This document shows, piece by piece, positions 36,879-47,601 of a stretch of 64,000 nt of DNA (position 1 is the stretch's first letter; each line of letters begins with the position of its first letter). The translations under genes were made by a program, and so were the position numbers. The DNA lies in assembly GCF_907164915.1 (NCBI RefSeq), contig NC_061862.1, forward strand, positions 35,775,522-35,839,521, written 5' to 3'. This DNA comes from Impatiens glandulifera. Its lineage: Eukaryota > Streptophyta > Magnoliopsida > Ericales > Balsaminaceae. The notes under the pieces are model-generated. The model did not search any database and was not told where the DNA came from. It saw nothing but the letters and a program-made list of their open reading frames with translations.

Positions 36879-37396
36879 TGTTGGGATGTTCGACCCATTG
36901 AACTTGCCATAATAATATAATATAATATAATATAATATTATATAATATAATATATATTTTATAATAAGCAGAAAGGTTTCCGATTAAAATAGTTTATCAA
37001 GACGAAGGCGTGCGTGAGGAAGAAAAACTTTTATCTCCAACTATTTTTTCTTCTCTAGATACCTGGGTCTATGTATTTCTACCATTTGTAAAGATGTATG
37101 TGTCATCCTTAACGATGACGAGGTTCTTAAAAATTTAGGTAATATGTTAGATTGTAAACCTTATTTTGTAAGAACTTCGTGTAATCCATTATTAGCGATA
37201 TTATAGTGGGTAATTTAAGTGGCCTAAGGGTCCTGTGATTTTTTACACTTGTTAAAGGGTTTTCCACGCTGAAGCTCGTATTTTTTTATTTATGTTACTT
37301 GTTTGGTTGAATGAAAATTGATATGTTATAAACAGAGTACTAAAACAAAAGAATATTTGACGCATTATCTTTTTCTGAGATTTTTTTTTATCAACA
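36879..37396 (+). mobile_element. 5' LTR (518 bp) of copia element A1
   Basis: It starts TGTTGGGATG and ends TTTTATCAACA. It is collinear with, but clearly diverged from, the LTR at 61721-62275: both carry AAGCAG...TTTCC, GTGTCAT...TTAACGATGA, GTGGCCTAAG/GCGGCCTAAG and TACTTGTTTGGTTGAATGA. A short TAATA microsatellite (36911-36957) lies near its start. Confidence 0.82.
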
Positions 37397-37398
37397 AG

Positions 37399-37410
37399 TG
37401 GTAATAGAGT
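37399..37410 (+). other. Degenerate primer binding site of element A1
   Basis: TGGTAATAGAGT in the expected place two bases after the LTR; the canonical site is TGGTATCAGAGC. Confidence 0.7.
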
Positions 37411-37440
37411 GAGATTGTAGTCCTTGTGATGTTTATAATA

Positions 37441-38246
37441 ATGGAGAGTAATACGAGCAGAATGATTACTCTTAATGGCTCTAACTATCATATGTGGAAA
37501 GAGAAGATGGAAGATCTTCTTTACGTCAATTATTTACTTGTGTTTGCTAATGAAAAACTAGAAGATAAAACGGATGAGATTGAGTCAGCGTTAGGTGTGT
37601 GGCTACATTAGGCAATGGGTGGATGATAATATCCTCAACCATGTTAGTGAAGAGTTATACGTGAATGGTCTGTGGAGAAAACTCGAAGAGTTATATGCTC
37701 GGAAGACTAGTAACAATAAATTGTTTCTAATCAAGCAGATGATGGGCTTAAAGTATCAAGATGGAAAACCATGTCTGATCACATAAATACGTTTAAGAGG
37801 ATTATTAATCAATTAGTTGGAATGAGAATCAAGTTTGATGATAAAGTGAAAGGGTTATGGCTTCTTGGTACATTGTCATATTCATGGGAGACATTCAGAA
37901 TATCGTTGTCTAACTTTGTCACTAATGGTATTTGTATTATGGAGGTGGTAAAGAGTAGTGTCCTCAATGAAGAGATGAGAAAAAAAATCACAAGGTTCTT
38001 CTTCGTATTCTGATATCCTACTTAGTGAAAGAAGATGGAAGACTAAGAGTAGATGTTCGAATGAGCATATCTGATAACAATATTAATACTAAGTGTTATC
38101 ATTGTCACAAAAAGGGGGATATCAATAAATTTTTTCGAACAATCCTAAGAGAGAATAAAAATACAAATAATAAAGAAAGGAAAATCAATGATAATGACAA
38201 ACATGAGAGAGTCAAAGTGGCCACTGATAATTTCTTTAGTTTGTAA
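37441..38246 (+). pseudogene. Copia gag of element A1, broken
   Basis: From ATG 37441 it reads [20 protein letters not shown], then shifts frame near 37600 to WRKLEELYARKTSNNKLFL and again to MSDHINTFKRIINQL. It ends in a degenerate zinc knuckle, CYHCHKKGDINKF (the expected His and last Cys are lost). This is the standard copia UBN2-type gag. At least two frameshifts and several stops. Confidence 0.85.
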
Positions 38247-39700
38247 GATGGTGATGTTAATCTCTCTTATTAGGAGACTAGTTGAGTGATTGATAGCAAC
38301 ACTTCAATACATGTCACATCGTAGAGAGTTTTTTTCACATCATGTACTTCCAATGGTTGTGGAAGTGTTATAATGGGTAACAATGACATACCCAAAGTTA
38401 TTAGTTTTTGGAATGTATACCTAAAGCTTGAATTTGGCAACACATTAGTTTAGAAGAATGTGAAACACATCCCTAACATTCCTAACATCCATATGAATTT
38501 GATCTCCACTAGCAAGCTCGATGATAAAGGTTTTTGCAATACTTTTTGTGATGGGAAATGAAAGCTTAAAAGTTCTCCTCATTGTATATGATGCGGGAAA
38601 CGATTACAGATTCTTTATTCTATTCAATTGTTGATGAAGAAAACGTTCATCTTTTGGCACAATAGACTTAGTCATATGAGCAAGAAAGGTTTGATGATAT
38701 TGGCTAAGAAAAGACTTCTATCTGGAATAAAGATTGATTCTTTGAAAAAGTGTGCTCATTATTAGTGGGGAAGTAGACTAGAGTTGCCTTCAAGAATGTT
38801 TCTCACTCGCGAAAACCAAATATACTTGATTTAGTATATTCTAATGTGTGTGGTCCTATGAAAACAAAGATACTTGGTAGTGTCTTATATTTTGTGACTT
38901 TTATTGATACCATTTAAGGAATAATTGATTATATACATTAAATTCTAAAGATCAAGTGTTAGATGTTTTCAAACAATTTCATGCTTTTGTGGAAAGGAAA
39001 ACTAGCGAAAAATTGAAGTGTGTTCAGACGTATAATGGTGGTGAGTATCGTGGTCCTTTTGATTAGTATTGCAGGAAGCATCAAAAAATACCTCCAAAGA
39101 CACATCATTTAAGTGGTTTAACTAAGAGGATAAATCAAACACTAGTTGAAAGGGTGGGATGTTTTCTTTCGCAATCACATCTTCCGAAATCATTTTGGGA
39201 TGAGGCTTTAAATACATTGGTACATGTATTGAATCTCACATCGTGCGTTCCTTTGGATTTTGAGGTGCCAAACAAAATATGATCGGGAAAGAAAGTTTCT
39301 TATGACCATTTATGTGTCATCGAGCACAAGCCTTTTGTTCACATTCCAAAAGATGAACAATCGAAACTTGATGAGAAAACGAGACAGTGTGTGTTAATCG
39401 GGTATGAATTGGATGAGTTTGGTTATAGATTCTATGATCTGATTTTAAAAAAGCTCATTAAAAGTCGAGATGTTATGTTTATCGAAAATCAGAACATAAC
39501 ATATATTGATAAAATAGAATAAGCTAAGAAAAATAGCGATGATTCTATTGAGTTGGATCCATTTCCTACCTATGCTACGCATCATAATCAAGGGGGAGAT
39601 TTGTTAAATGATAGTGATGGTATTGCTAATGATGAAATTTTACCGAGTAATGATGTTGATCCAACAAAAAAATGTTGATGAAGAAGTTCAAGATTAACTT
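38247..39700 (+). pseudogene. Copia protease-integrase region of element A1, heavily decayed
   Basis: Stops occur throughout, but integrase landmarks survive: QVLDVFKQFHAFVER, YNGGEYRGPFD, RINQTLVERVGCFL, LPKSFWDEAL, and the C-terminal KLDEKTRQCVLIGYELDEFGY. The protease signature is not recognisable. It is the direct continuation of the A1 gag. Confidence 0.8.
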
Positions 39701-40340
39701 TCTTTGAGAAGATATGTTAGAGAGTTTCGTTCCTCGACGAGGTACTCTTTAGGTGAGTATGTGATGCTCACGGATGCAGGGGAGCTAGAAACTAACCAAA
39801 AGATAATTTTTATTGATGAGAAAAAGTTGTGATTTAAAGATCTAAAAGATGAGATTCAATCACTTAATGAGAACCACCCTTATGACTTAGTAAAGTTACC
39901 ATAAGGCAATAAGACTCTCAAGAATAGATAGATTTACAGGATTAAGACCGAAAATAAAAATTCACAACCCTAAATACCTTGTAGGCTCGGTTGGTTGTTA
40001 AAGATTTTGGTTAAATCAAAAGTATTGATTTTGAAGAGATATTCTCTCCGTTTGGGAAGATTTCCTCAATCTGAGCTGCTCTTGGTATAGTAGCGTGCTT
40101 GAACCTATAGATTAAACAACTTAATGTGATATGAAAACAACATTTTTTCATGGTGATTTGGAAGAAAAAATTATATTGAGCAATTAGAAAGATTCAAAAT
40201 TAATGGAAAAGAGCTTTTTGTGTACAAATTGAAAAAAAAACTTGTATGGTCTCAAACAAGCTTAAACGCAATGGTACAAAAAGTTTGACTCTTTCATGGT
40301 AAGTCATGTGTACAACAAGACAACGTTATATCATTGTGTG
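39701..40340 (+). pseudogene. Copia RT, 5' part, of element A1 (cut by B)
   Basis: Very decayed RT text: ARLVVKDFG, FEEIFSPF, AALGIVACLNL and a short run before the break, matching copia RT up to the region ahead of YVDD. It stops exactly at GTGTG (40336-40340), where insertion B begins, and resumes at 56072 with the repeated GTGTG followed by TTTGTCAAAAGG. Confidence 0.82.
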
Positions 40341-41941
40341 TGTTAGGAAAAGAGTGAACAATAGCAGGGGGTGACCGAGTATTGTTAACCGCATAAACCT
40401 TCACTTTTATATTATCTCTGTTAGAAGATAATATTTGTTTCTATTCTTTGCAAGTCATCACAAACTCTCGACAGGAATCAAGTGCGGAACTGTTTGTTTA
40501 AACTTGAAGCGACAGTTAAAGAGTAGGATAATGCAAAAATGAAAAGAACACAAGACACAGAGTTTGTTTCTGGATGTTTGGAGTAAACTCTCCTACGTAT
40601 TCTCAACCTTGAGAAGGATATTCACTAGAAAATTTGGTTTGATTACAACGCATACACAAACTCAGTCGGACAACCAGGACTTAGACACTGTCTGTTTCTA
40701 AACTCCTAGCACACAACACTTTGTTGAGCAGAAATAGATTCTATCAATTTACAATACTGAAAACTCACACAGAATGAAGAGTATGTAATACAGTTTTAAC
40801 AATCTAGCAAACTTGTAAACCCTTGGAACTTGAGAGCTTGAGTGCTTGATTACAGAAAATCTTGAAATTTGTAAGAAGTCGTTAGAATAACAGATGTGTA
40901 AATTGTCATCCAACTTCTTCTTCATTAGATAACAGCTCAACAGAAAATTTTTCTTCAAAGGACATATGTCCTATTTTGGTTGGATGAGTTTTAGGGTATT
41001 AAATCAGAGAATATGCGCTTTTGATCGTGGATGTACTGGATGAAGATAGTGCACCAAATATTCATTAATGGTATCGTGGTCTACTAGGAACGTACATCAC
41101 ATGGGATTTGAAATAGTTTGGCACGTGACAGTCTTCTATAGATTTAGCTCAGTTGTTGTGTCAAATTGCCAATAACATATGCTTGATCAAATACTGAATT
41201 GATCAAGTACCGGAAATGCTTATATAAAACCGAACTTGGTTGAATACTTACTAGAAGCGTTGATATAAAACCGAAGTTCTGGAAAAAGGAAACACTTCAT
41301 AAAACCAAATTTAATCAAATACCGAATTTGATTAAATACTAGAAGCGCCTTATATAACCGAACTGGTTAAATACCGGAAGCCTTGTATAAAACTGAACTG
41401 GTTAAATACCGAAAGGCTTGATATAAAACTGACATAATACCGGACGCGCTTCTGCAAAATATCGAACTCGATATAAAACCGGAAGTTCTCCTCTAAAACC
41501 AATCTGGACATAATATCAGGCGTGCTTCTACAAAATACCGAACTCGATATAAAACTGGAAGCGCTCCTCCAAAACTGATCTGGACATAATACCGAATGCG
41601 CTTTTGTAAAATACTGAACTCGATATTAAACCGGAAGCGCTCCTCCAAAACCGATCTGGACATAATACCGGACGCGCTTCTACAAAACTGAAGTCGAACA
41701 TAAAACCGGACGCGCATCTGTAGAATACCAAAGTTGATTAAATACCGAATTTGATCAACCACCAGATAGAAAAACCGAACGTGCATCTGCAGGATACCGA
41801 AGTTGATCAAATACCGAATTTGATCAACTACCGAACAACTTCCCAGTTTCGATTTTTTTTCACTTTAATCCTACAAATAATCAATGACACGACTCAGTTT
41901 TATTGATACACTTGTAATTAATCAAATACTTTAATTTAACA
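40341..41941 (-). mobile_element. Complete minus-strand LTR at the left end of B
   Basis: Read on the minus strand it begins TGTTAAATTAAAG at 41941 and ends CTTTTCCTAACA at 40341. 40341 to about 41045 is the inverted match of about 55370-56071, sharing blocks such as AGGATAATGC...AAAGAACACAAG and GAACTCCTAG/AAACTCCTAG. It includes the 76-bp repeat array. The purine tract on the minus strand lies just outside at 41942-41955, so this is a 3' LTR by position. Confidence 0.82.
41430..41690 (-). repeat. 76/77-bp tandem repeat inside the minus LTR
   Basis: CTGGACATAATA recurs at about 41503, 41580 and 41656; units contain ATACCGAACTCGATAT and CCGGAAGCGCTCCTCC. Looser ACCGAA/CCGG-rich copies extend the array to about 41190-41840. 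Minus-strand readings through it encode a repetitive peptide that is an artefact. Confidence 0.8.
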
Positions 41942-42005
41942 ATTTCTCTCTTTTTGATCATTTAAACTAAATTATCAAAACCCGGTAATTTTACAACGTT
42001 GATTA
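41942..42005 (-). other. Minus-strand polypurine tract and one 73-bp unit
   Basis: On the minus strand it reads GGTTTTGATAATTTAG, then GATCAAAAAGAGAGAAAT and the LTR start. It is one copy of the 73-bp purine-tract unit repeated at 44257-44640, here inverted. It proves that a piece of minus-strand internal DNA remains next to the minus LTR. Confidence 0.78.
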
Positions 42006-42009
42006 ATTG

Positions 42010-42217
42010 GGCATCCATAATTGGTACCCACATTTAATTATCTGTCGCTTCAATTTTAAACAAACATTTTCACATTTGATTCCGGTTAAGAGTTTGTGAC
42101 GACTTGCGAAGAATAGAAACATATATTATCTTCTAACAAAGATAATATTGAAGTGAAGGTTTTTGCGGTTAACAATACTCGGTCAACCCCCTGTTATTGT
42201 TGACTCCTTTCCTAACA
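42010..42217 (+). mobile_element. Plus-strand U5 end of a truncated 5' LTR in B
   Basis: It matches the last 200 bp of the LTR ending at 56071 in direct orientation (TCGCTTCAA, TATTATCTTCTAACA, GGTTAACAATACTCGGTCAA, CTTTCCTAACA). Only the 3' end of the LTR is present; the junction with minus-strand sequence is at about 42005-42012. Confidence 0.82.
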
Positions 42218-42219
42218 AG

Positions 42220-42231
42220 TGGTATTAGAGC
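42220..42231 (+). other. Primer binding site of B
   Basis: TGGTATTAGAGC, one mismatch from the initiator Met tRNA complement, two bases after the U5 end. Confidence 0.85.
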
Positions 42232-42265
42232 GAGGTTTTCTATTCTCAGGCAATCAGATATCATC

Positions 42266-43826
42266 ATGTCTTTCATTAACAAGCCTCTCATGTTCTACAT
42301 TGAAGAGTATGTTGATTGGAAGATTTGCATGGAGGTGCATCAGACCTCCCAAGATGATGATATGTGGTTCGTTATCACTAATGGTCCGATAAAAATTGAA
42401 AAGCCAATATGCGAGTGGACAGCTAAAGATAAAAGAAAGAACAACCTTCATAACCTGACCAAAAACACTCTGTACAAAACTCTTTATAAAAAAATGTTTG
42501 CAAAGATCAGAGCATGTTCTACCGCCAAAGAGATATGGGAGAAGATTATCCAACTTTGTGAGGGCAATGAGCAAACAAGAGAGAACAAGCTCATGATTGC
42601 CAGTCAAAAGTTTGATAGCATCAAGATGCGTCCAGGTGAGTCGATGAACGAGTTTGACGAACGCTTCACCAGCATTGTCATTGAACTTTCCACTCTTGGA
42701 AAGGTCTATGGCAACAAAGAAGTCATCGTCAAGGCATTGGAGGCTCTTCCTAATGCCTGGGACATCAAGTCAACGGTGATGATGGAGTCCAAAAACCTCC
42801 ACAAGATTGAGTTGCACGATTTTTCCGTTGATCTAAAAGTCTACGAGTTTGAGATGAACTCGAGAAATGAGGAGGATCCATCAACTTCCATCATCACTAA
42901 AGTCTTAGTGACTACTGAAGAGCCCTCTTCATCAACAACTGCAAAGACTGGTGAGTAAATCAGCGAAGATGCGATGTCATTATTTGTCAAGAAGTTTGGA
43001 AAATATATGAGGAAGAATCAATCTAACTCATCTTTCAATAATAACTCTAATGACTTTAAGGCTAATATACGGTATTTTAATTGTGATACTCTAGGTCACT
43101 ACAAGTCCGGATGCTGAAATCCAAGAAGAGACGACAAGAAACCTACTGATTAAAAATATAAGGAGTATCATAAAACATCCAAGCATAAGAAGGATCATAA
43201 GATATTGATGGTTGAAGAAAGCAAAAGAAAATGGGCCGAAAGTGATTCGGACTCAAGATCGTCCAGTGATAGTGATGATGAAAACATCAAATGCTTCATA
43301 GAAGATGATGAATACAAGGTACTTGATTTCACCTCTAATGAGTTAACCCGAGATGATCTAACTGCTTCACTCAATGACATGGTCATTGAGTACAGAAGAT
43401 TGTTAGACTTTGTTAATCAATTCATGTCAAAAAAACAAGTCTGATAGTTCAAGTTGTTCATCTCAAATCAATGAGGCTAATGTTTTAATAAATGGGCTCT
43501 CATCTGAGAATGAGAAGCTAAAGGAAATAATCAGAACTCTTTTTGCTGAAAACCAAAGATTGGAATATATGATTAAATCTTGGACAAGATCTGGAGATAC
43601 GGTCAGACTGATGATCAGTCATCAAAGACCTATTTGTCTAAAATCTAGTTTGGGATTGGACAATGCAAATCTAGATAAATCCAATAAAATATTGACTTCT
43701 GATAAATGCAAACTTAAATCTTTAAGCTTTGTCAAAGTAACGTCAACCAACACAGAATTCAATCCAAACTATGATGATTTGACTTCAAAGGATGAAATAA
43801 TTTATGTTAAACAAACTTCAAATTGA
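42266..43826 (+). pseudogene. Sirevirus-type copia gag in B, full span, broken
   Basis: The start ATG at 42266 gives MSFINKPLMFY. N-terminal gag blocks: EWTAKDKRKNNLHN, CSTAKEIWEKIIQLCEGNE, KMRPGESMNEFDERF, ELHDFSVDLKVYEFE. In-frame stops lie at 42956 (TAA), 43111 (TGA) and 43150 (TAA). The zinc knuckle reads YFNCDTLGHYKSGC, its first Cys replaced by Tyr. An acidic Ser/Asp stretch (SDSDSRSSSDSDDE, about 43245-43285) and, after a frameshift near 43432, a coiled-coil segment (SSENEKLKEIIRTLFAENQR) follow. This domain order is typical of Sirevirus gag and covers roughly its full length. Related to the gag at 28336. Confidence 0.88.
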
Positions 43827-44270
43827 CTGAAACCTAAGAGAAGGACAATCAGTTGGTATGGCAAGAAAAAACTTGACAGGAAGTCAAGAAATGTTTACTA
43901 AAAGTCATCCTTTAAAGCTAAAGAATCATTAATAGGCAGTAAGAGATCTGCCAAATTTACCACACACGCACACAATAGGAAATCCATAAGCATAATTAAG
44001 GTATGGATTCCCAAGGGACTAATCCATCATGGACCCAAAGAAAATGGGTATCGGATTTGTTATTGTCTATGAATACATATAAAAAAGGACTGCAAGGTAA
44101 AAGATTATGCATAAGATCTGGACAGCCGGCTATTGACGGACATAGCATATGACAGGCAACAAGCATGAAGTGACTAACATTTTCACGAAGTCACTTCCCG
44201 AGTCTAAGTTTTCTTACATTAGAAATATTTTAGGATTGTTAGATTACATTGTGATAATGCATAAACTAAT
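43827..44270 (+). pseudogene. Post-gag remnant joined to RNase H tail in B
   Basis: Reads RRTISWYGKKKLDRKS and KVWIPKGLIHHGPKENGY, the family's link between gag and protease. From about 44160 it jumps to KHEVTNIFTKSLPESKF, the last residues of RNase H. Almost all of pol (protease, integrase, RT and most of RNase H) is absent, so B is effectively gag-only. The junction lies at about 44090-44160. Confidence 0.8.
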
Positions 44271-44640
44271 TTAATTATAAACTCACCTGGTTTTAACAAT
44301 ATAGTTTAAACAATTAAAAAGGGAGAAATTGTTAGATTATAATTAAGTTATAAACTCACCCGGTTTTGATAATTTAGTTTAAATAATCAAAAAGGGAGAT
44401 ATTGTTAGATTATAATTAAGTTATGAATTCACCTGATTTTGATAATTTAGTTTAAATAATCGAAAAGGGAGAAATTGTTAGATTATAATTAAGTTATGAA
44501 CTCACCTGGTTTTGATAATTTAGTTTAAATAATCAAAAAGGGAGAAATTGTTAGATTATAATTAAGTTATGAACTCACTTGGTTTTGATAATTTAGTATA
44601 AATAATCAAAAAGAGAGAAATTATTAGATTATAATTGTTA
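44257..44640 (+). repeat. Five 73-bp units, each with a polypurine tract and LTR start
   Basis: TGTTAGATTATAATTAAG recurs at 44330, 44403, 44476, 44549 and (as TATTAG) 44622, exactly 73 bp apart. It is always preceded by AAAAAGGGAGAAAT or a close variant. Every unit therefore holds a purine tract followed by what looks like the first bases of the LTR. The true 3' LTR start could be the first or the last copy. Confidence 0.9.
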
Positions 44641-44681
44641 AGTCATATCAAATATATTAATAATTTTAAAGATAACAACAA

Positions 44682-44726
44682 GGTGTTGTAGTACAATGGT
44701 AAATACTCCCCCATATCACACGGGTG
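44682..44726 (+). pseudogene. tRNA-Asp-like 5' fragment
   Basis: GTTGTAGTAcAaTGGTAA, then TA, TCCC, TCAC and CGGGTG follow the order and spacing of the 5' two thirds of plant tRNA-Asp(GTC): acceptor start, D arm with A box, and anticodon arm. The anticodon position reads ATC rather than GTC. The T arm and acceptor 3' strand are missing. It may be a degraded tRNA copy or the head of a SINE. Confidence 0.5.
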
Positions 44727-45010
44727 CAAATAATAATTGGAATTTTATTATTTCAGGAAAGCGACTAAGCGGTCAGATGTCTAAAAAGCGTGTTTCGGCT
44801 GCGTTCGGTTGTGCTTGTCAGGCTCGACTAGATGTCTAGAATATTACCACGTAGGCACATCCGGCAATACCGAAATCATGAAAAGATGAACGGTTAAGCA
44901 AATACCGAAATTACCACACAAATGAATAACTGTCACGTATGCACTATTATTCAAATTAGAAATTATTAACATTCATACAAATTAGAAAGATATTTTTATT
45001 AATGAATTAT
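44727..45010. other. Remainder of the B plus-LTR start
   Basis: It contains ACATCCGGCAATACCGAAATC and AATACCGAAATTACC, the same ACCGAA words as the array in the minus LTR, which supports it being LTR U3. LTR-like composition ends near 44940 and AT-rich DNA follows. Confidence 0.5.
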
Positions 45011-45338
45011 TATTTCAGAAAAAATAAATTAATTTGTAAATCTAAATTAAATATATAATGTGAAAAATTAAAAATATATTATAATTTAATAGGATGGTAT
45101 TATAAAACTCTTATGATATAGGATTTTATATGTAATTGTTATCAATTCATTATATTGAATTGACAAAAGCTTATTGTTTCAGAAAAAATAAATTAATTTG
45201 TAAATCTAAATTGAATATATAATGTGAAAAATTAAAAATATATTATGATTTAATAAGATGGAATTATAAAACTCCTATGATATAGGATTTTATATGTAAT
45301 TGTTATCAATTCATTATATTGAATTGACAAAAGCTTGA
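45011..45338. repeat. 164-bp tandem duplication
   Basis: TTTCAGAAAAAATAAATTAA to GAATTGACAAAAGCTT occurs twice in a row (starts near 45013 and 45177) with only a few differences, so it is a recent duplication of non-coding DNA. Confidence 0.88.
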
Positions 45339-45843
45339 TTATAATTATAATATTCAATAATGTTGTTTTTTACATTTATATTTATGTAGAGACTGAGTGG
45401 GTAATTATTTTTTTTTGAAGATATCAATTATAAATGAAAAAATGTAAAAATAATTTTAATGTAAACTTTTTGAATAACATTTTAAATGTTAAAATTTTAA
45501 GTAAAAAGTGCATAGCTTGTATCATTTAGTGCCGAAAAAAGTAAGGTATATTTTCTACCCTCACCACACCACACATAAAATGAAAATTGAACTTAAAAAG
45601 AAAATTAATAACACCTGAATAATTTAATTTTATTTGATGTTAAACTTTACCTTAAGCGTTATTAAATGTTTAAAAAATGTTAATATCTAGTCATTTTAAA
45701 TTTCATTAACAAATAATAATCTATTTTTAATGTATTTTTTTAACATCTAATCATTCTTCAAATTTTAAAAGGCAACTTAAAATTTTAATATAATAATAAT
45801 AGAAGACATACTTACACTATATTAAAAGTAATATTTCTAGTTT
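45339..45843. other. AT-rich DNA, nothing recognised
   Basis: No ORF, RNA or repeat recognised between the duplication and the MITE. Confidence 0.4.
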
Positions 45844-45851
45844 GTCACAAC

Positions 45852-46361
45852 CAAGGCTGTCAAAATCGAGAGTTTACGTAAAATCGTTTTTTAGTTGTAA
45901 AATCGTAAAATCTAGAGTTTACATGAAATCGTAAGAGTTTAGTTTGAAAAAATAATTATTATTATTTATATATATAATTAAATATTTTATACTTATTTAA
46001 TTTTAAAAAATTATATATTTTAATATAAAACAAATTAAAAATAATAATAAGTAAATAACACTATAAAAAATTATACTTACAAAATTAATTATATTAATTA
46101 ATTAATTTAAATAAATAATAAATTTATTTTTAAATTTTTATATAAAAGTTTATTTATTTTAAGTAAAATCGTATAGAATCGTAAAATCGAAATTATTTAT
46201 AAACTCGAAAAATCGTAAAATCTTAATCTGGTAAATTTAAAATTGTAAGAGTTTACATATTTAAGAGTTTACTTAAAATCAGACTCGTTAGCATAATGTA
46301 AAATCGTAAAATCGTAAAATCGTAAGATTTTAAGAGTTAACTCGAGATTTTGACAGCCTTG
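45852..46361. mobile_element. hAT-type MITE, 510 bp, with 8-bp target duplication
   Basis: The ends are inverted: CAAGGCTGTCAAAATC at the left and GATTTTGACAGCCTTG at the right. GTCACAAC flanks both sides exactly (45844-45851 and 46362-46369). An 8-bp duplication and a CAAGGCTGTCAAA-type terminus fit the hAT superfamily. There is no transposase; the interior is AT-rich with repeated GTAAAATCGTAAAATC words that could pair with one another. Confidence 0.9.
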
Positions 46362-46493
46362 GTCACAACCCCTGGTTGAAAACTAATTGTATCATTGGTT
46401 TGATTTAATTCAATACTAACGAAAATAAAATTAAAATAAAAATTTAAGTTGAAAAAGATTTTTCATCATGAGCTATGTCGTAATGCTAAAATA

Positions 46494-46496
<3 letters not shown>

Positions 46497-46550
<54 letters not shown>
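46497..46550. repeat. TA microsatellite
   Basis: Pure TA dinucleotide run. The minus-strand 75-codon reading across it (Ile-Tyr repeats) is an artefact. Confidence 0.95.
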
Positions 46551-46552
<2 letters not shown>

Positions 46553-47043
46553 AATTGAAAGACAATATTATACAATCATTAATCAAAAATAAATTTCTAA
46601 CTTTAATAGTGTAATTTAAGATATCCAAACATATATCATTGAAAAATAATACATAGCTAAAAGATTGATCTTTTGCATAAAACTCCACAGACAATAACAC
46701 AAATATTACCCAATTTAGAAGGAAGTAGACATGTTAACTATATATATATATATATTCCATATAAGCTAAAAAAATGAATGTCAATAACCAACAAAAATGA
46801 TAAACTTACTAACCGAGAGTGTCCTATAAGTTTGTATGTTTTCATTGACAACTCATTCAAGAATGTTGTTTATCAGTTCACAATGCAATCATTTGAAAAT
46901 GGGAAGTTCATAAAAATTGTCCCAACAGAAGCACACAAAGAAGTCATATAAATAATAAAGAAACATGTAAAAATTTTAGAAAAAAATGTGATTACCTGAT
47001 CTCAACATTGTTAGTAAAATATAAGTGATTATATAATTTATAA

Positions 47044-47048
<5 letters not shown>
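46551..47048. other. AT-rich DNA, nothing recognised
   Basis: Contains a second short TA run near 46740-46757; no coding signal. Confidence 0.4.

Positions 47049-47122
<74 letters not shown>
47049..47122. repeat. TA microsatellite
   Basis: About 74 bp of TA repeat, the longest in the window. Confidence 0.95.
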
Positions 47123-47126
<4 letters not shown>

Positions 47127-47199
47127 TAAAAATTAGAAATTTATTAATAAAGAAAGTTATAAACCTTTCATGTTCTTATCATAATAAATAGGAAAATTT

Positions 47200-47560
47200 T
47201 GTTTAAACAAAAAAGTGCAAAGAAGAGAAAATTACCAACTTGAACGGATGCAAAATCATTATTTTTGAATCACCCTTTTGATTTTGGAAAAAAAAAAGGA
47301 TAAAAAATCAGATTTTTGTTCTAGAAATGGGGTGTAGACTTCATGGCAAAATAAGCTGAAACTGCAATGCCTTAAAATTTAGTATTCATTGCTTCATTTT
47401 AATTTATCAAACAAAAAAGTACAAAGAAGAGAAAATTACCAGCTTAGAAACCTTCTTCCAAAATGTGATGTAGGCTTCATGGAAAAATAAGCTCTCTACA
47501 ATGCCTACTCCTAGTCATCTTTCAACAACTCAATCACCCCATGACTTTCCTTTACTTCAT
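47200..47560. repeat. Loose duplication of about 200 bp upstream of the 978-bp repeat
   Basis: AACAAAAAAGTGCAAAGAAG and its near copy AACAAAAAAGTACAAAGAAG occur about 200 bp apart, both followed by GAGAAAATTACCA and, further on, CTTCATGG(C/A)AAAATAAGCT. Confidence 0.65.
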
Positions 47561-47601
47561 TCCTTTTCCTTTCAACCCCAATTGTTTTATAACTTCAATA
47601 T

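Noticed and set aside
41493..41810. Repetitive minus-strand readings (105 and 67 codons)
   Set aside because: They arise from the 76/77-bp non-coding LTR repeat and have no family motif.
46473..46700. Minus-strand reading of 75 codons with Ile-Tyr repeats
   Set aside because: It is the translation of a TA microsatellite.
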